DNA of 39,739 nt from Bacillota bacterium (GTDB lineage Bacteria > Bacillota > Clostridia > Christensenellales > SZUA-584), in NCBI GenBank assembly GCA_023397655.1, contig JAEWTW010000014.1:1-39739 (forward strand). The letters are read 5' to 3'. Every line of letters begins with the position of its first letter. Position 1 is the stretch's first letter. Positions 8,302-16,049 of the stretch are shown piece by piece. The notes beneath the pieces were generated by a model that saw nothing but the letters and a program-made list of their open reading frames with translations, made no database searches and was not told the origin of the DNA. The position numbers and the translations under genes were made by a program.

Positions 8302-8650
8302 GACCTAAAGAAGTGGTGCAAAAGTTTGTGAGCGCATTCAATGCCGCCGACGCGGATGCACTTGCGGAACTGTATGACGACAACGCGGTCAACCATCAGG
8401 TGGCTGAAGCGCCGGTGTGCGGAAAAGAGCTATCCGAGCGTTCTTCATAGCGGAATTCGCACGCGCTAAAATGGTGTGCATCGTAGAGAATATATTCGAG
8501 GACGGCCAGTGGGCCATCATGGAGTGGCGTGACCCGCTGGGTCTGCGCGGCTGCGGCTTTTTTCAGGTGGTGAATGATAAAATCGTGTTCCAACGGGGTT
8601 ACTGGGACAAGCTGTCATTTCTGCGCCAGCACAACCTGCCGATAGAATAA
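8298..8650 (+). pseudogene. SnoaL/NTF2-like protein, broken by a one-base frameshift
   Basis: From GTG 8298 (AAAGGAGG at 8283-8290) the frame encodes MRPKEVVQKFVSAFNAADAD and continues to a conserved-looking VCGKE, then runs into a stop at 8447-8449. The +1 frame carries on the same fold: IRAFFIAEFARAKMVCIVE, then WAIMEWRDPLGLRGCG and IVFQRGYWDKLSFLRQHNLP, ending at 8650. Adding one base at about 8429/8430 (GAGCT to GAGGCT) restores a single reading frame of about 117 residues, normal for a nuclear-transport-factor-2-like ketosteroid-isomerase fold protein. It is either a true pseudogene or a sequencing/assembly error. It is the last gene of the DUF1801/methyltransferase operon. Confidence 0.85.
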
Positions 8651-8657
8651 GCACGTC

Positions 8658-9215
8658 TCAGAGTTCAATGTAAGCGTAAGGAACTGTGTCCGCAAGCCAC
8701 ACCTTTTCGTGTCCTATGTAGAACGAAACGCCGTTTCCCCATGCCTCAAGAGCCTTCACTCGCAGCAGCACGGGTTCATCGTCACGACGTTTCCCTACCT
8801 GCAACGCCGTCTCGGTATCCGCGGACAGATGTACATATTGGCGGCTCCGGGGCAGCAGACCGTTCTCTTTGATGGATGGTATGAACCTTCTGGCCGTTCC
8901 ATGATACAGTACTTCCGGCGGTTTGGCCGGTGTCTTGGAAATCCTCTGCGGGATGGAATGCCCGTATAACGCCCGTATCCTCTCACCGGATATCTCATGG
9001 CGTCTTTTATCTGACTGCCCGATCATCACGCCCAAGTCCTGAGCGTTCACTTCCCGCCAATGCGGTGATTCATGCAAGGCAGCCAGCAGCTGGGCAATCT
9101 CCACCCAACCCTCGCTGTCCAGCTCCAGCTCGTACTCCCACGGCGCATGGCGCAGCGCGTATGAAACCTCTTTGCTCAGCTTTACATAATCCATCTTCTG
9201 CTTCCCTATAGTCAC
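8658..9215 (-). CDS. kptA: RNA 2'-phosphotransferase (Tpt1/KptA family)
   Basis: A 185-residue KptA homologue. Family members remove the 2'-phosphate from RNA splice junctions using NAD+, releasing ADP-ribose 1'',2''-cyclic phosphate. Recognisable blocks in order are KLSKEVSYALRHAP, GWVEIAQLL, QSDKRRHEISGERIRALYGHS, PPEVLYHGT, NGLLPRSRQYVHLS and ETALQVGKRRDDEPVLLRV, which include the catalytic Arg-His-Arg-Arg set. The start used is the GTG at 9215 with GGAG 5 bases upstream; it overlaps the stop of the secernin-like gene (GTGA). An ATG at 9194 is an alternative. The bacterial role of KptA is unsettled because most bacteria lack a matching tRNA-splicing ligase. Confidence 0.92.
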   Translation of the reverse strand: MTIGKQKMDYVKLSKEVSYALRHAPWEYELELDSEGWVEIAQLLAALHESPHWREVNAQDLGVMIGQSDKRRHEISGERIRALYGHSIPQRISKTPAKPPEVLYHGTARRFIPSIKENGLLPRSRQYVHLSADTETALQVGKRRDDEPVLLRVKALEAWGNGVSFYIGHEKVWLADTVPYAYIEL

Positions 9216-10444
9216 ATCTTCTCCAGCGACGTGTTCTTCTTGCGCCAGTACGGCGTGGGCGCAACGCCTTCCGTCCTTGGTGAAAATGTCTCAATCAATG
9301 CCTGCTCCTCCGCCGCCGCACGAACGGCCAGCGCCCTCAGTGCTTCATTGTCTGTGCCTTGCGCCATCAGTCCCTGTTCCGCCGCCAGCCAGTCCGCTTC
9401 CAGCGCGTCGCGCCTTGCCCTAAGTGCATTTATATCCGCCTGTCCGGCCAACATGCCGCGATGCACCACTTCATGCGCCAGCCAATACCTCTTGGCGTCC
9501 GACTCGTCCGCGAACACCGGCGCGCCTGAATCAATGCCGAAGAACACCGGCTTGAAGGCGGAAATACACGGCGTGGACGCGCCTGTGACCCACAGCGTCA
9601 TGGGTTTGCCCTTTCGCAGCTGCACGACCAGGCTGCCCGTGGTGTGGTCGCCAATCACGCCGCCCGCATGCATACATACGCTTCGCACGCTGCCCTTGGG
9701 GAACAGCTTCTCTGCATCGCGCGGGTCGTGTGCGCGCAGCGCCGCCATCATATCCGCAACGTTCTTGGGAGCAATGGAGCAGGATGAGCCCATCCGCAGC
9801 TTCGAACCCGAGAAATGCGTGAACACCGGCTCCGTCAGACGTTTCGCAAAATCGAAGCCCTCATCCACACCGCCGCGCATCGTGTGTTCCGTACCAATGG
9901 TCAGCCTGTTGGAGATCGAGCGAAATCCGTCCGCTTGCACCGCAGCCCACCGCCGTCCGGAGGTCTCCAGCACATACGCTTCTTTCGGGTCTGCGATAAG
10001 GAAGCTGTTGTCGTAGCGGAAGTCGTGATCGAAGCCGCAGTTGCCGCCCTGCCCGTATTGCTCCAGCAAACCGGTCATCAGCTCCAGCGCGGCTTTCGCC
10101 GTCCCGCAGCGTTCCAACGCCAGCCGCAGCAGGTCCATGCCAATCAGCGCGTCCGGTCCGCGCTTAGCACGCGTAAACACCGCTTCGTTGCCGATGGCCA
10201 ATCCGGCCTCGTTGACGCCCATTTCCGCGCCCCATATCCACGACGGCTTACACAGTACCGCCTCCAGCGTGTGCGCTGCTTGCGGGATGGTGATATACGT
10301 CAGCTTCACCATGCTGCCTATTGGATGGTCTGCCGCCGGTACACTCACCACCAGATGCGGTTCGTTGGGGCTCCTGTCGCTGTTCTTGGCGAACAGCATG
10401 TCACCGCCCGTATACGCGGGCGTCGCACACATCGTATCACACAT
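9212..10444 (-). CDS. Secernin-like peptidase, C69 family (N-terminal nucleophile)
   Basis: A 410-residue protein that begins MCDTMCATP and continues FAKNSDRSPNEPHL, the hallmark of the secernin/C69 dipeptidase group, in which Cys2 becomes the N-terminal nucleophile after Met removal. Other conserved parts are WIWGAEMGVNEAGLAIGNEA, YDNSFLIADPKEAYVLETSGR, ISNRLTIG and HAGGVIGDHTTGSLV. An open frame extends 31 codons upstream, but the ribosome site AGGAGGTG lies 8 bases before the ATG at 10444, and the Cys2 requirement fixes that start. The C-terminus (about 330-400) is a charged helical tail. It is translationally coupled to kptA. The physiological substrate is unknown; it is probably cytosolic because no signal peptide is seen. 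Confidence 0.88.
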   Translation of the reverse strand: MCDTMCATPAYTGGDMLFAKNSDRSPNEPHLVVSVPAADHPIGSMVKLTYITIPQAAHTLEAVLCKPSWIWGAEMGVNEAGLAIGNEAVFTRAKRGPDALIGMDLLRLALERCGTAKAALELMTGLLEQYGQGGNCGFDHDFRYDNSFLIADPKEAYVLETSGRRWAAVQADGFRSISNRLTIGTEHTMRGGVDEGFDFAKRLTEPVFTHFSGSKLRMGSSCSIAPKNVADMMAALRAHDPRDAEKLFPKGSVRSVCMHAGGVIGDHTTGSLVVQLRKGKPMTLWVTGASTPCISAFKPVFFGIDSGAPVFADESDAKRYWLAHEVVHRGMLAGQADINALRARRDALEADWLAAEQGLMAQGTDNEALRALAVRAAAEEQALIETFSPRTEGVAPTPYWRKKNTSLEKM

Positions 10445-10481
10445 GGAAATGCACCTCCTGTTTCGGATAATACCACAAACA

Positions 10482-10568
10482 TTGGAGGCTCTGCCTCCAA
10501 ACCTCCGCTCAAGGGGCCAGCCCCTTGACAATCCCACAAGAAGAATGCCTTTGCGAAGGCATTCTTCT
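10482..10568. repeat. Composite three-hairpin intergenic repeat (REP-like)
   Basis: Three inverted repeats follow each other: TTGGAGGC/GCCTCCAA (10482-10500), CAAGGGGC/GCCCCTTG (10510-10527), and a 13-bp stem at 10539-10551/10556-10568 with a TGCG loop. The last is followed on the plus strand by a T-rich stretch and on the minus strand by only a short one. Similar blocks made of a purine-rich palindrome, a GCTCAAGGGG...CCCCTTGACAATCC module and a terminator hairpin are, as I recall, dispersed in Clostridia genomes. The third hairpin probably terminates lrgAB. Confidence 0.65.
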
Positions 10569-10586
10569 CTCTTTTCTTTTTATGGA

Positions 10587-11279
10587 CTACCACAGCATCG
10601 CAAACACGGATGCACCCACCACTGTCAGCAGACCGGCCACCACGATGGCGAGGCTGCTCATCGCGCCCTGTACCTCACCGATCTCCAGTGCTTTCGCCGT
10701 GCCCAGCGCATGGGAGGATGTGCCGATCGCCAGCCCCTGCGCCACAGGATCATTGATGCACAGCAGGCGGCAGAACGCTTGAGCCGCCACGTTGCCCACC
10801 AGCCCCGTCAGTATGATGGACGCCACGGTGATGGCATACACGCCGCCCAGCTCCTGCGACACGCCGATGCCGATCGCTGTGGTGATGGACTTGGGCAGCA
10901 GCGTCACATACTGTTCGTGCGTCAGCCCAAATAGCTCGGACAGGCCGAGTATCCCGCCCAGGCTGGCGAGCGTTCCCGCGAGTATACCGAAAATCACGGC
11001 CTTCTTGTATCTCTTTAGCAGATGCAGCTGTTTGTACAGCGGAATCGCGAGGCATACCGTCGCCGGCGTCAGCAGATACGAGATGTACTGCCCGCCTGCA
11101 TTGAAGCTGTCGTAGCCGATATCAAACAGCAACAGCACGCCGATGATCACAATGACGGAGACGAGCAGCGGGTTGACCAGACTCCACTTCAGCTTCTTCT
11201 TCAGCCACACGCCCAGTGCGTAGCTGCCCAAGCTCAGTACGATGCCGAAGTATATCGAATTCACAAACGCGTCCTTCAT
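10587..11279 (-). CDS. lrgB: LrgB family membrane protein (holin/antiholin-like partner)
   Basis: A 230-residue hydrophobic protein with about seven membrane segments and the LrgB-type signatures LLTPATVCLAIPLYKQ, LPKSITTAIGIGVSQELGG and GLAIGTSSHALGTAKALE. LrgB/CidB proteins work with small holin-like LrgA/CidA proteins to modulate murein hydrolase activity and, in several Gram-positive species, pyruvate or other overflow metabolite movement. The start overlaps the lrgA stop by four bases (11276-11279). Downstream lies the composite hairpin repeat, which probably ends the transcript. Length is normal for the family. Confidence 0.93.
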   Translation of the reverse strand: MKDAFVNSIYFGIVLSLGSYALGVWLKKKLKWSLVNPLLVSVIVIIGVLLLFDIGYDSFNAGGQYISYLLTPATVCLAIPLYKQLHLLKRYKKAVIFGILAGTLASLGGILGLSELFGLTHEQYVTLLPKSITTAIGIGVSQELGGVYAITVASIILTGLVGNVAAQAFCRLLCINDPVAQGLAIGTSSHALGTAKALEIGEVQGAMSSLAIVVAGLLTVVGASVFAMLW

Positions 11280-11635
11280 GAGCGCTCACGCTTACCCTTT
11301 TTCATCACAAGCTGCGCCGTCCAGCCGGTGACACCCATCACGAGGAAGGTTGTCACAACGGTAATCACAAGGAACGGCATCAGCATAACCTGTAGCTGTC
11401 CCCATGTCACGATAAGCCCCACCGCCGCCGGTATGAACAGCACAGGCATGATATCCAGCAGAAAATTACCCGCGCCCTCCACCTGATCCAATCGTATCAC
11501 GCGAAACTTCAGGCATGATAACATAATGATGAGGCCGTATATGCTGGCCGGTACCGGCAGCGGAATAAGCAAACGCAGCAGCTCACCCGCGAGCGTCACC
11601 AGCATAATCACCGCTGCCTGAAACAGATACTTCAT
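11276..11635 (-). CDS. lrgA: LrgA/CidA family holin-like protein
   Basis: A 119-residue protein with four predicted membrane segments. The family's conserved LLRLLIPLPVPASIYGLIIM motif is at about residues 20-39 and a GAGNFLLDIMPVLFIPAAVGLI segment follows. It ends with a short basic tail (MKKGKRERS). It is the first gene of a two-gene lrgAB unit, with an AAGGGGTGG ribosome site and a TATAAT-like -10 (11662-11667) on the minus strand upstream. No LytSR or LysR-type regulator, the usual controllers of such operons, is visible nearby. lrgA and cidA cannot be told apart by sequence alone. Confidence 0.9.
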   Translation of the reverse strand: MKYLFQAAVIMLVTLAGELLRLLIPLPVPASIYGLIIMLSCLKFRVIRLDQVEGAGNFLLDIMPVLFIPAAVGLIVTWGQLQVMLMPFLVITVVTTFLVMGVTGWTAQLVMKKGKRERS

Positions 11636-11813
11636 GGTCCACCCCTTGAGTTGATAAGGCTATTATATCATCCATGGTTCATAAAGACAGCCTTGTATTT
11701 CAGCCGGGTACATTGGCACAGACCTTCCCATGTGGTATCCTTTTTTGTGATATTCTACAAGTCCGTTAAGGAATCGGGCTGCCGTACAGTGTTGTAAGTG
11801 AAGGGCTTCATTC

Positions 11814-12314
11814 TTGCGCAAGGAGGGCGGGCGTCTGCGGACAAACCATGACATCACGCAATTATATGATTGCCATGCGGATACCGTGTACCGCGTCTGT
11901 TTCCTGTTCCTCCGAGGCTGTGAGGTTGATATCGAAGACGCGCTGCAGACAACGTTTCTGAAGCTGCTGAAGGACGGCACGCGCTTCAGCAGCAGCGAAC
12001 ACGAGAAGGCATGGCTGATCGTGACGGCGTCCAACGTGTGCCGTGATATGCTCCGCTCCGCTTGGAGAAGGCACGTCAGCGTGCACAGCGATCTGGCGGA
12101 AACAACCGCTGTTCCTTTCGATATCGATGAAACCGCTGCGTGCGTGATGGCTTTACCCACGCCTGTGAAAACCGCGGTATATATGTTTTATTACGAAGGC
12201 TACTCCGCCAGAGAGATCGGTCAAGCCTTGGGTAAATCGGAAAACTCGGTGTGGGGCTATCTGCATAAGGGGCGTGCACTGCTCAAAGACATGCTGAAGG
12301 AGGATGTGCGATGA
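11814..12314 (+). CDS. ECF-type RNA polymerase sigma factor
   Basis: A protein of about 160 residues with sigma-70 region 2 (ITQLYDCHADTVYRVCFLFLRG...DIEDALQTTFLKLL) and region 4 (LPTPVKTAVYMFYYEGYSAREIGQALGKSENSVWGYLHKGRALL), the latter being the -35-binding helix-turn-helix. No ATG is available in this frame before region 2. Two starts are possible: TTG 11814 with AAGGG 8 bases before, or a rare CTG 11835 with a stronger AAGGAGGG 7 bases before. It overlaps the next gene by ATGA, so that membrane protein is the likely anti-sigma partner. It resembles the sigma-W/SigV-type stress regulators in size. Confidence 0.88.
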   Translation: MRKEGGRLRTNHDITQLYDCHADTVYRVCFLFLRGCEVDIEDALQTTFLKLLKDGTRFSSSEHEKAWLIVTASNVCRDMLRSAWRRHVSVHSDLAETTAVPFDIDETAACVMALPTPVKTAVYMFYYEGYSAREIGQALGKSENSVWGYLHKGRALLKDMLKEDVR

Positions 12315-13372
12315 AGAATAACCGAATAATTTCCTCCCTTGAGCACATCCGCATGCCGGAGCACCGCAGACAGCCTTTGCTGGAAAGCCTGCTGGCTCAA
12401 GCCGAGCAGGCAAGGAGAGAGGAATCTATGAAAAAGAAATTTGTCCGGCGCTTTGCCGCGGGTGTAGCGGCAGCCTTGGTTGTCGCCGCGGCAGCGCTGA
12501 TTATTTTCCTGCACCCCACCCCTGCGACACCTGTGCCCGAAGGGGCTTTGCCCACTGCCAGTGAAGCGCCCGCAGGCGGCGACGTCAGCGGCAATATCAT
12601 ACTGCTGTCCAACCTCACTCTCGCGAATGGGCTGGCGGAAAGCTCTGCAGCCCCCGATTCACTCATGATTGCCCGCCAAACTCCGGTGGCTTTCACCGAC
12701 GAGGATGTTGCCGAGATACTGGAATCACTGGAAGCACACGGCTGGCAGGATGTTTCCCGCGTGCCAAACGATTTCCCCGGTATGCTGAACTTCACACAGC
12801 CGCAAACGTACGATTACGACGGCTATGCAAAGGACAAGGGTGAGGATATCTCCGGAAGTGCACAGCACAAAGCCTGGGGCGCGAAATTCCTCGCTGACAG
12901 CAGCATTGCCGATGTGCTGCGACGTTATGGTACGGAGATATCTGTCTCGCCGGGTGACGAAGAATTTGCGACGCTGTTCTGGGGCTATGTTAACGAATAC
13001 CGTACGGAAACGTATCTCAGACTGCATTTCACGCCGGACGGTACGCTGGGCGACGCGCAACTTTACGCGGTGCAGCTGGAACCGTTGTTTGAAACCAGCG
13101 ACGTTTTACCGCTTGAGGAAGCGGTAAAGCATGCGTTTTACAGCCGCAACGAATCATATCGCACCAGCCCGGACGACCGGCTGCTCACCGTGTCCGGAGC
13201 CGAAATCATCTACTCCGGCGGTTTCCCCTTCTATAAGCTGCTGGACGGCAACGGTAAAGCAGAAACGTCCATTGGTTACGCTTTGGCAGTCAGCGAAGAT
13301 GCGTTGCGGGAGGATGCAGACGCTTACGCCCTATATGAGGAGCTGATGGAGAGCGGCATCTTCTGGCAGTAG
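12311..13372 (+). CDS. Membrane-anchored protein, probable anti-sigma partner
   Basis: A 353-residue protein with a cytosolic N-terminal stretch (about 1-45, charged, with an EQARREESMKKKF run), one transmembrane helix (about 47-66, AGVAAALVVAAAALIIF) and a large outer part. The outer part has a Pro/Ala-rich linker (67-95) and a globular region with the repeated theme GWQDVSRVPNDFPG and SIADVLRRYGTEISV. I recognise no named domain outside. The 4-base overlap with the ECF sigma gene and the single-pass topology fit an anti-sigma factor that senses an envelope signal, but no zinc-binding HxxxCxxC motif is seen, so it is not the ZAS type. A substrate-like sensing role is inference. Confidence 0.65.
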   Translation: MKNNRIISSLEHIRMPEHRRQPLLESLLAQAEQARREESMKKKFVRRFAAGVAAALVVAAAALIIFLHPTPATPVPEGALPTASEAPAGGDVSGNIILLSNLTLANGLAESSAAPDSLMIARQTPVAFTDEDVAEILESLEAHGWQDVSRVPNDFPGMLNFTQPQTYDYDGYAKDKGEDISGSAQHKAWGAKFLADSSIADVLRRYGTEISVSPGDEEFATLFWGYVNEYRTETYLRLHFTPDGTLGDAQLYAVQLEPLFETSDVLPLEEAVKHAFYSRNESYRTSPDDRLLTVSGAEIIYSGGFPFYKLLDGNGKAETSIGYALAVSEDALREDADAYALYEELMESGIFWQ

Positions 13373-13389
13373 GCGGCAAGGCCGAAGCA

Positions 13390-13418
13390 TTGTATTCGGT
13401 GGGCGACAGCGGTATAAT
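13390..13418 (+). promoter_or_regulatory. Sigma-A-type promoter of the ABC exporter gene
   Basis: TTGTAT (13390-13395), a 17-base spacer and TATAAT (13413-13418) precede the AAGGAAG site and the ATG at 13458. It makes the ABC gene independent of the sigma/anti-sigma operon. Confidence 0.7.
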
Positions 13419-13457
13419 GGCGGTGGGCAAAAGCCTAATTCATCCAAGGAAGACAAC

Positions 13458-15200
13458 ATGAAAAAAGACCCCGCCGCACATGGTGCGCTGCGCCAGTTCG
13501 TTTCATATTACCGCCCGCACAAGAAGCTGTTCGCGCTGGATATGGTCTGCGCGCTGCTGATCGCCGCCATCGATCTTTCCTTCCCCATCGTCTCCCGTTA
13601 TGCAATGACCAATCTGCTGCCGGGTAAGTTGTTCGGTCCGTTCTTCATATTGATGGGCGCTCTGGTGCTGGCCTATCTGCTGCGCGGCCTGTTCGAATAC
13701 GTTGTTGCCTATTGGGGGCACACGCTGGGCGTGCGCATGGAAGCGGACATGCGGCGCGACCTGTTCACCCACATGCAGCGTCTGTCGTTCCGCTTTTACG
13801 ACAAGCACCGCACCGGGCAGCTGATGTCCCGCGTGACCAACGACCTGTTTGAGATGACGGAGCTGGCGCACCACGGCCCGGAGGACCTGTTCATCTCGCT
13901 CATTACGATACTCGGCGCGTTCATCGTGATGCTGACCATCAGCTGGCCGCTGGCACTGGTGCTGATCGTGTTGGTGCCGGTGGGCGTGGTGTTCATGCTG
14001 TTGCTGCGCCGCCGTATGATGAAGGCTTCGAAGAAGCTCAAAGAGCGCACCGCAGGCATCAATGCAGGGCTGGAATCCAGCATTTCCGGTGCGCGGGTGG
14101 CCAAAGCGTTCACCAACGAAGGCTATGAGATCGACAAATTCTCCGAGAACAATGAGCTTTTCAAGCACTCCAAAAGCGATTTCTACAAGTCCATGGCCGT
14201 GTTCCTCTCGGGCATGGGCACGTTCACCAACCTGTTTTCCGTCGCGGTGATCGCCGTGGGCGGATACCTGATTATGGCGGGTGGGTTCGACTACATCGGA
14301 CTCGTCACGTTCACACTGTACGTGGGCGTGTTCCTGCAGCCGATACGGCGGCTCACGTCGTTCATGGAAGCGTTCACCAGCGGCGCGGCGGGCTTTTCGC
14401 GCTTCCGCGAGCTGCTGGCCGAACAGCCGGAGATCGCCGACACACCTGACGCCAGGGAGCTGAGAGACGTTAAGGGTCATATCGCTTTCGAGAATGTGAG
14501 TTTCTCCTATAACCACCACACGCGGGTGCTCAAGGACCTCTCACTGCACATTGACGCAGGCCGAACGCTGGCGCTGGTGGGTCCGTCGGGCGGCGGCAAG
14601 ACCACGCTGTGCCACCTGATACCCCGCTTTTACGAAACCGACAGCGGCCGTATCACGATAGACGGGCACGATATCAAGGACGTGACGCTGCTGTCGCTGC
14701 GGCGCAACATCGGCATCGTGTCGCAGGACGTGTTCCTGTTTGCGGGCAGCGTGCGCGAGAACATCCGTTACGGCCGCATCGACGCGACGGAGGAAGAGAT
14801 CATCGCCGCGGCGAAGAAAGCGGAAATTCACGACACCATCATGGAGATGGAAAACGGCTACGATACCGAGGTGGGCGAACGTGGCGTGCGGCTGTCCGGC
14901 GGACAGAAGCAGCGCATCTCCATCGCGCGCATCTTCCTCAAAAACCCGCCGATACTCATTCTCGACGAGGCCACTTCCGCGCTGGATACCATGACTGAAG
15001 CGCGTATACAGCAGAGCTTTGAAGAGCTGGCCAAGGGGCGCACCACGCTGGTTATCGCCCACCGGCTGTCCACCGTCAAGAACGCCGACGAGATCATCGT
15101 GATCGATGAGGACGGCATCTCCGAGCGCGGCGCGCACGAAGAACTGCTGGTTAAGAACGGCGCGTACGCAGCGCTGTACCGCAGTCAGTTCAGGGAGTAG
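13458..15200 (+). CDS. ABC exporter, fused permease and ATPase (MsbA/LmrA-like half transporter)
   Basis: A 580-residue half transporter. Residues about 20-310 form a six-helix exporter membrane domain, with the RFYDKHRTGQLMSRVTNDL intracellular coupling region typical of type IV ABC exporters. The ATPase domain follows: Walker A GPSGGGKT (375-382), Q-loop SQD (422-424), signature LSGGQKQR (479-486), Walker B ILILDEA (499-505) and H-loop H535 in IAHRLS. All catalytic motifs are intact, so it should work as a homodimer or with another half transporter, but no second half gene is adjacent. It probably exports a lipid, drug or peptide; the substrate is unknown. It is followed 4 bases later by a small membrane-protein gene. 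Confidence 0.92.
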   Translation: MKKDPAAHGALRQFVSYYRPHKKLFALDMVCALLIAAIDLSFPIVSRYAMTNLLPGKLFGPFFILMGALVLAYLLRGLFEYVVAYWGHTLGVRMEADMRRDLFTHMQRLSFRFYDKHRTGQLMSRVTNDLFEMTELAHHGPEDLFISLITILGAFIVMLTISWPLALVLIVLVPVGVVFMLLLRRRMMKASKKLKERTAGINAGLESSISGARVAKAFTNEGYEIDKFSENNELFKHSKSDFYKSMAVFLSGMGTFTNLFSVAVIAVGGYLIMAGGFDYIGLVTFTLYVGVFLQPIRRLTSFMEAFTSGAAGFSRFRELLAEQPEIADTPDARELRDVKGHIAFENVSFSYNHHTRVLKDLSLHIDAGRTLALVGPSGGGKTTLCHLIPRFYETDSGRITIDGHDIKDVTLLSLRRNIGIVSQDVFLFAGSVRENIRYGRIDATEEEIIAAAKKAEIHDTIMEMENGYDTEVGERGVRLSGGQKQRISIARIFLKNPPILILDEATSALDTMTEARIQQSFEELAKGRTTLVIAHRLSTVKNADEIIVIDEDGISERGAHEELLVKNGAYAALYRSQFRE

Positions 15201-15204
15201 ATTG

Positions 15205-15381
15205 ATGGGAAGCCGTTTTTGGCGCACTGTTGTCCTGCTGGCAATAATTCTGACCATCATCGCAGGTGCGGCGGCTTTTTTCCTGCTTCCCATACACAGG
15301 CTGTCCGGGCGGATAATCATCGGTATTGTCTTTTGGGTTTGTTCATATCTGCTGTATTTGCTCAGAGAAAGGTTTGAATAA
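15205..15381 (+). CDS. Small membrane protein, unknown function
   Basis: A 58-residue protein beginning MGSRFWRTVVLL and ending LRERFE. It has two hydrophobic helices (about 8-27 and 35-53) joined by a short basic turn (LPIHRLSGR). ATG 15205 has AGGGAG 7 bases upstream and lies 4 bases after the ABC exporter stop, so it is probably co-translated with it. I do not recognise the family. It could be an accessory subunit of the exporter, but that is inference from position only. Confidence 0.6.
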   Translation: MGSRFWRTVVLLAIILTIIAGAAAFFLLPIHRLSGRIIIGIVFWVCSYLLYLLRERFE

Positions 15382-15413
15382 CTTCATGCAATTTATAATC
15401 TCTTCAAGGTGTT

Positions 15414-16001
15414 ATGGATAAGACATTTGAGTTTGATCCCAAAGCGTACAGGCGGCTCAGCATGCGGTGGCTGCTGCCCGTACTCGCCGCATCGCTGGTG
15501 CTGGACGCCCTCATCGCGGCCAGCTGGCTGGCCTATACGCCCGGCCCTTCCCGCCAGTATTTCGTGAATATAGGCATGGGCTTTCTTTGCCTGCTAAATC
15601 AAGGTATGAAAGCCGTTACCATTACCCGATATATACAAGTCAAAAAGCGGCTCGCCAAATGCTATTTGCAGACGGACGGTAATCAGTTCGTCCATTATCA
15701 GTTCATAGCCGGAGTCCCGCGATGGCGGCAGGCGGCGGCAGCAGAAACGATACTTCCCCGTAACAGCCAGAACTTTTTTGAATGGTCGGAAACGCTTTAT
15801 TTAAAAAATGTAGAAAGTCTCGGGCTCAAGCGAAACGGAAGCATTGAAGTGTTGGGAACCAACATCAGCAAATACTCGCCGGATTACAATTATGACGGAG
15901 TGAGTCAGAGAACGGTCACGCGCCACGTGATCCCCGCTTGTTACAACGACATGACCGGTTTGTACGCTGCGCTGGCAGCTCTGTCTAACAAACCAAATTA
16001 A
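15414..16001 (+). CDS. Membrane protein of unknown function
   Basis: A 195-residue protein with two N-terminal hydrophobic segments (about 19-42 and 52-70) and a soluble C-terminal part (about 75-195) rich in aromatic and polar residues. The layout (two helices then a soluble domain ending in IPACYNDMTGLYAALAAL) is loosely like YcxB-type membrane proteins, but the match is weak. ATG 15414 follows AAGGTG closely. It lies 32 bases after the small membrane protein and before a terminator, so it is the last gene of the ABC exporter operon or a separate short unit. Confidence 0.65.
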   Translation: MDKTFEFDPKAYRRLSMRWLLPVLAASLVLDALIAASWLAYTPGPSRQYFVNIGMGFLCLLNQGMKAVTITRYIQVKKRLAKCYLQTDGNQFVHYQFIAGVPRWRQAAAAETILPRNSQNFFEWSETLYLKNVESLGLKRNGSIEVLGTNISKYSPDYNYDGVSQRTVTRHVIPACYNDMTGLYAALAALSNKPN

Positions 16002-16002
16002 A

Positions 16003-16030
16003 AGCCCGAAAGGCATTTGCCCTCCGGGCT
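16003..16030. terminator. Hairpin terminator between convergent genes
   Basis: AGCCCG (16003-16008) pairs with CGGGCT (16025-16030), with an inner AGGC/GCCC-type arm and a small loop. It separates the plus-strand membrane gene from the minus-strand aldo/keto reductase. Flanking A and T runs are short, so efficiency is uncertain. Confidence 0.55.
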
Positions 16031-16049
16031 ATAATACGCTTCTATGATG

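Noticed and set aside
8298..8650. Programmed frameshift as explanation for the SnoaL-like gene
   Set aside because: No slippery heptamer or downstream stimulatory structure is seen near 8429; a base loss or sequencing error is simpler.
13503..14519. Minus-strand frame of 338 codons opposite the ABC exporter
   Set aside because: It lies opposite an intact ABC exporter with all motifs; the sequence is His/Gln/Arg-rich low-complexity shadow.
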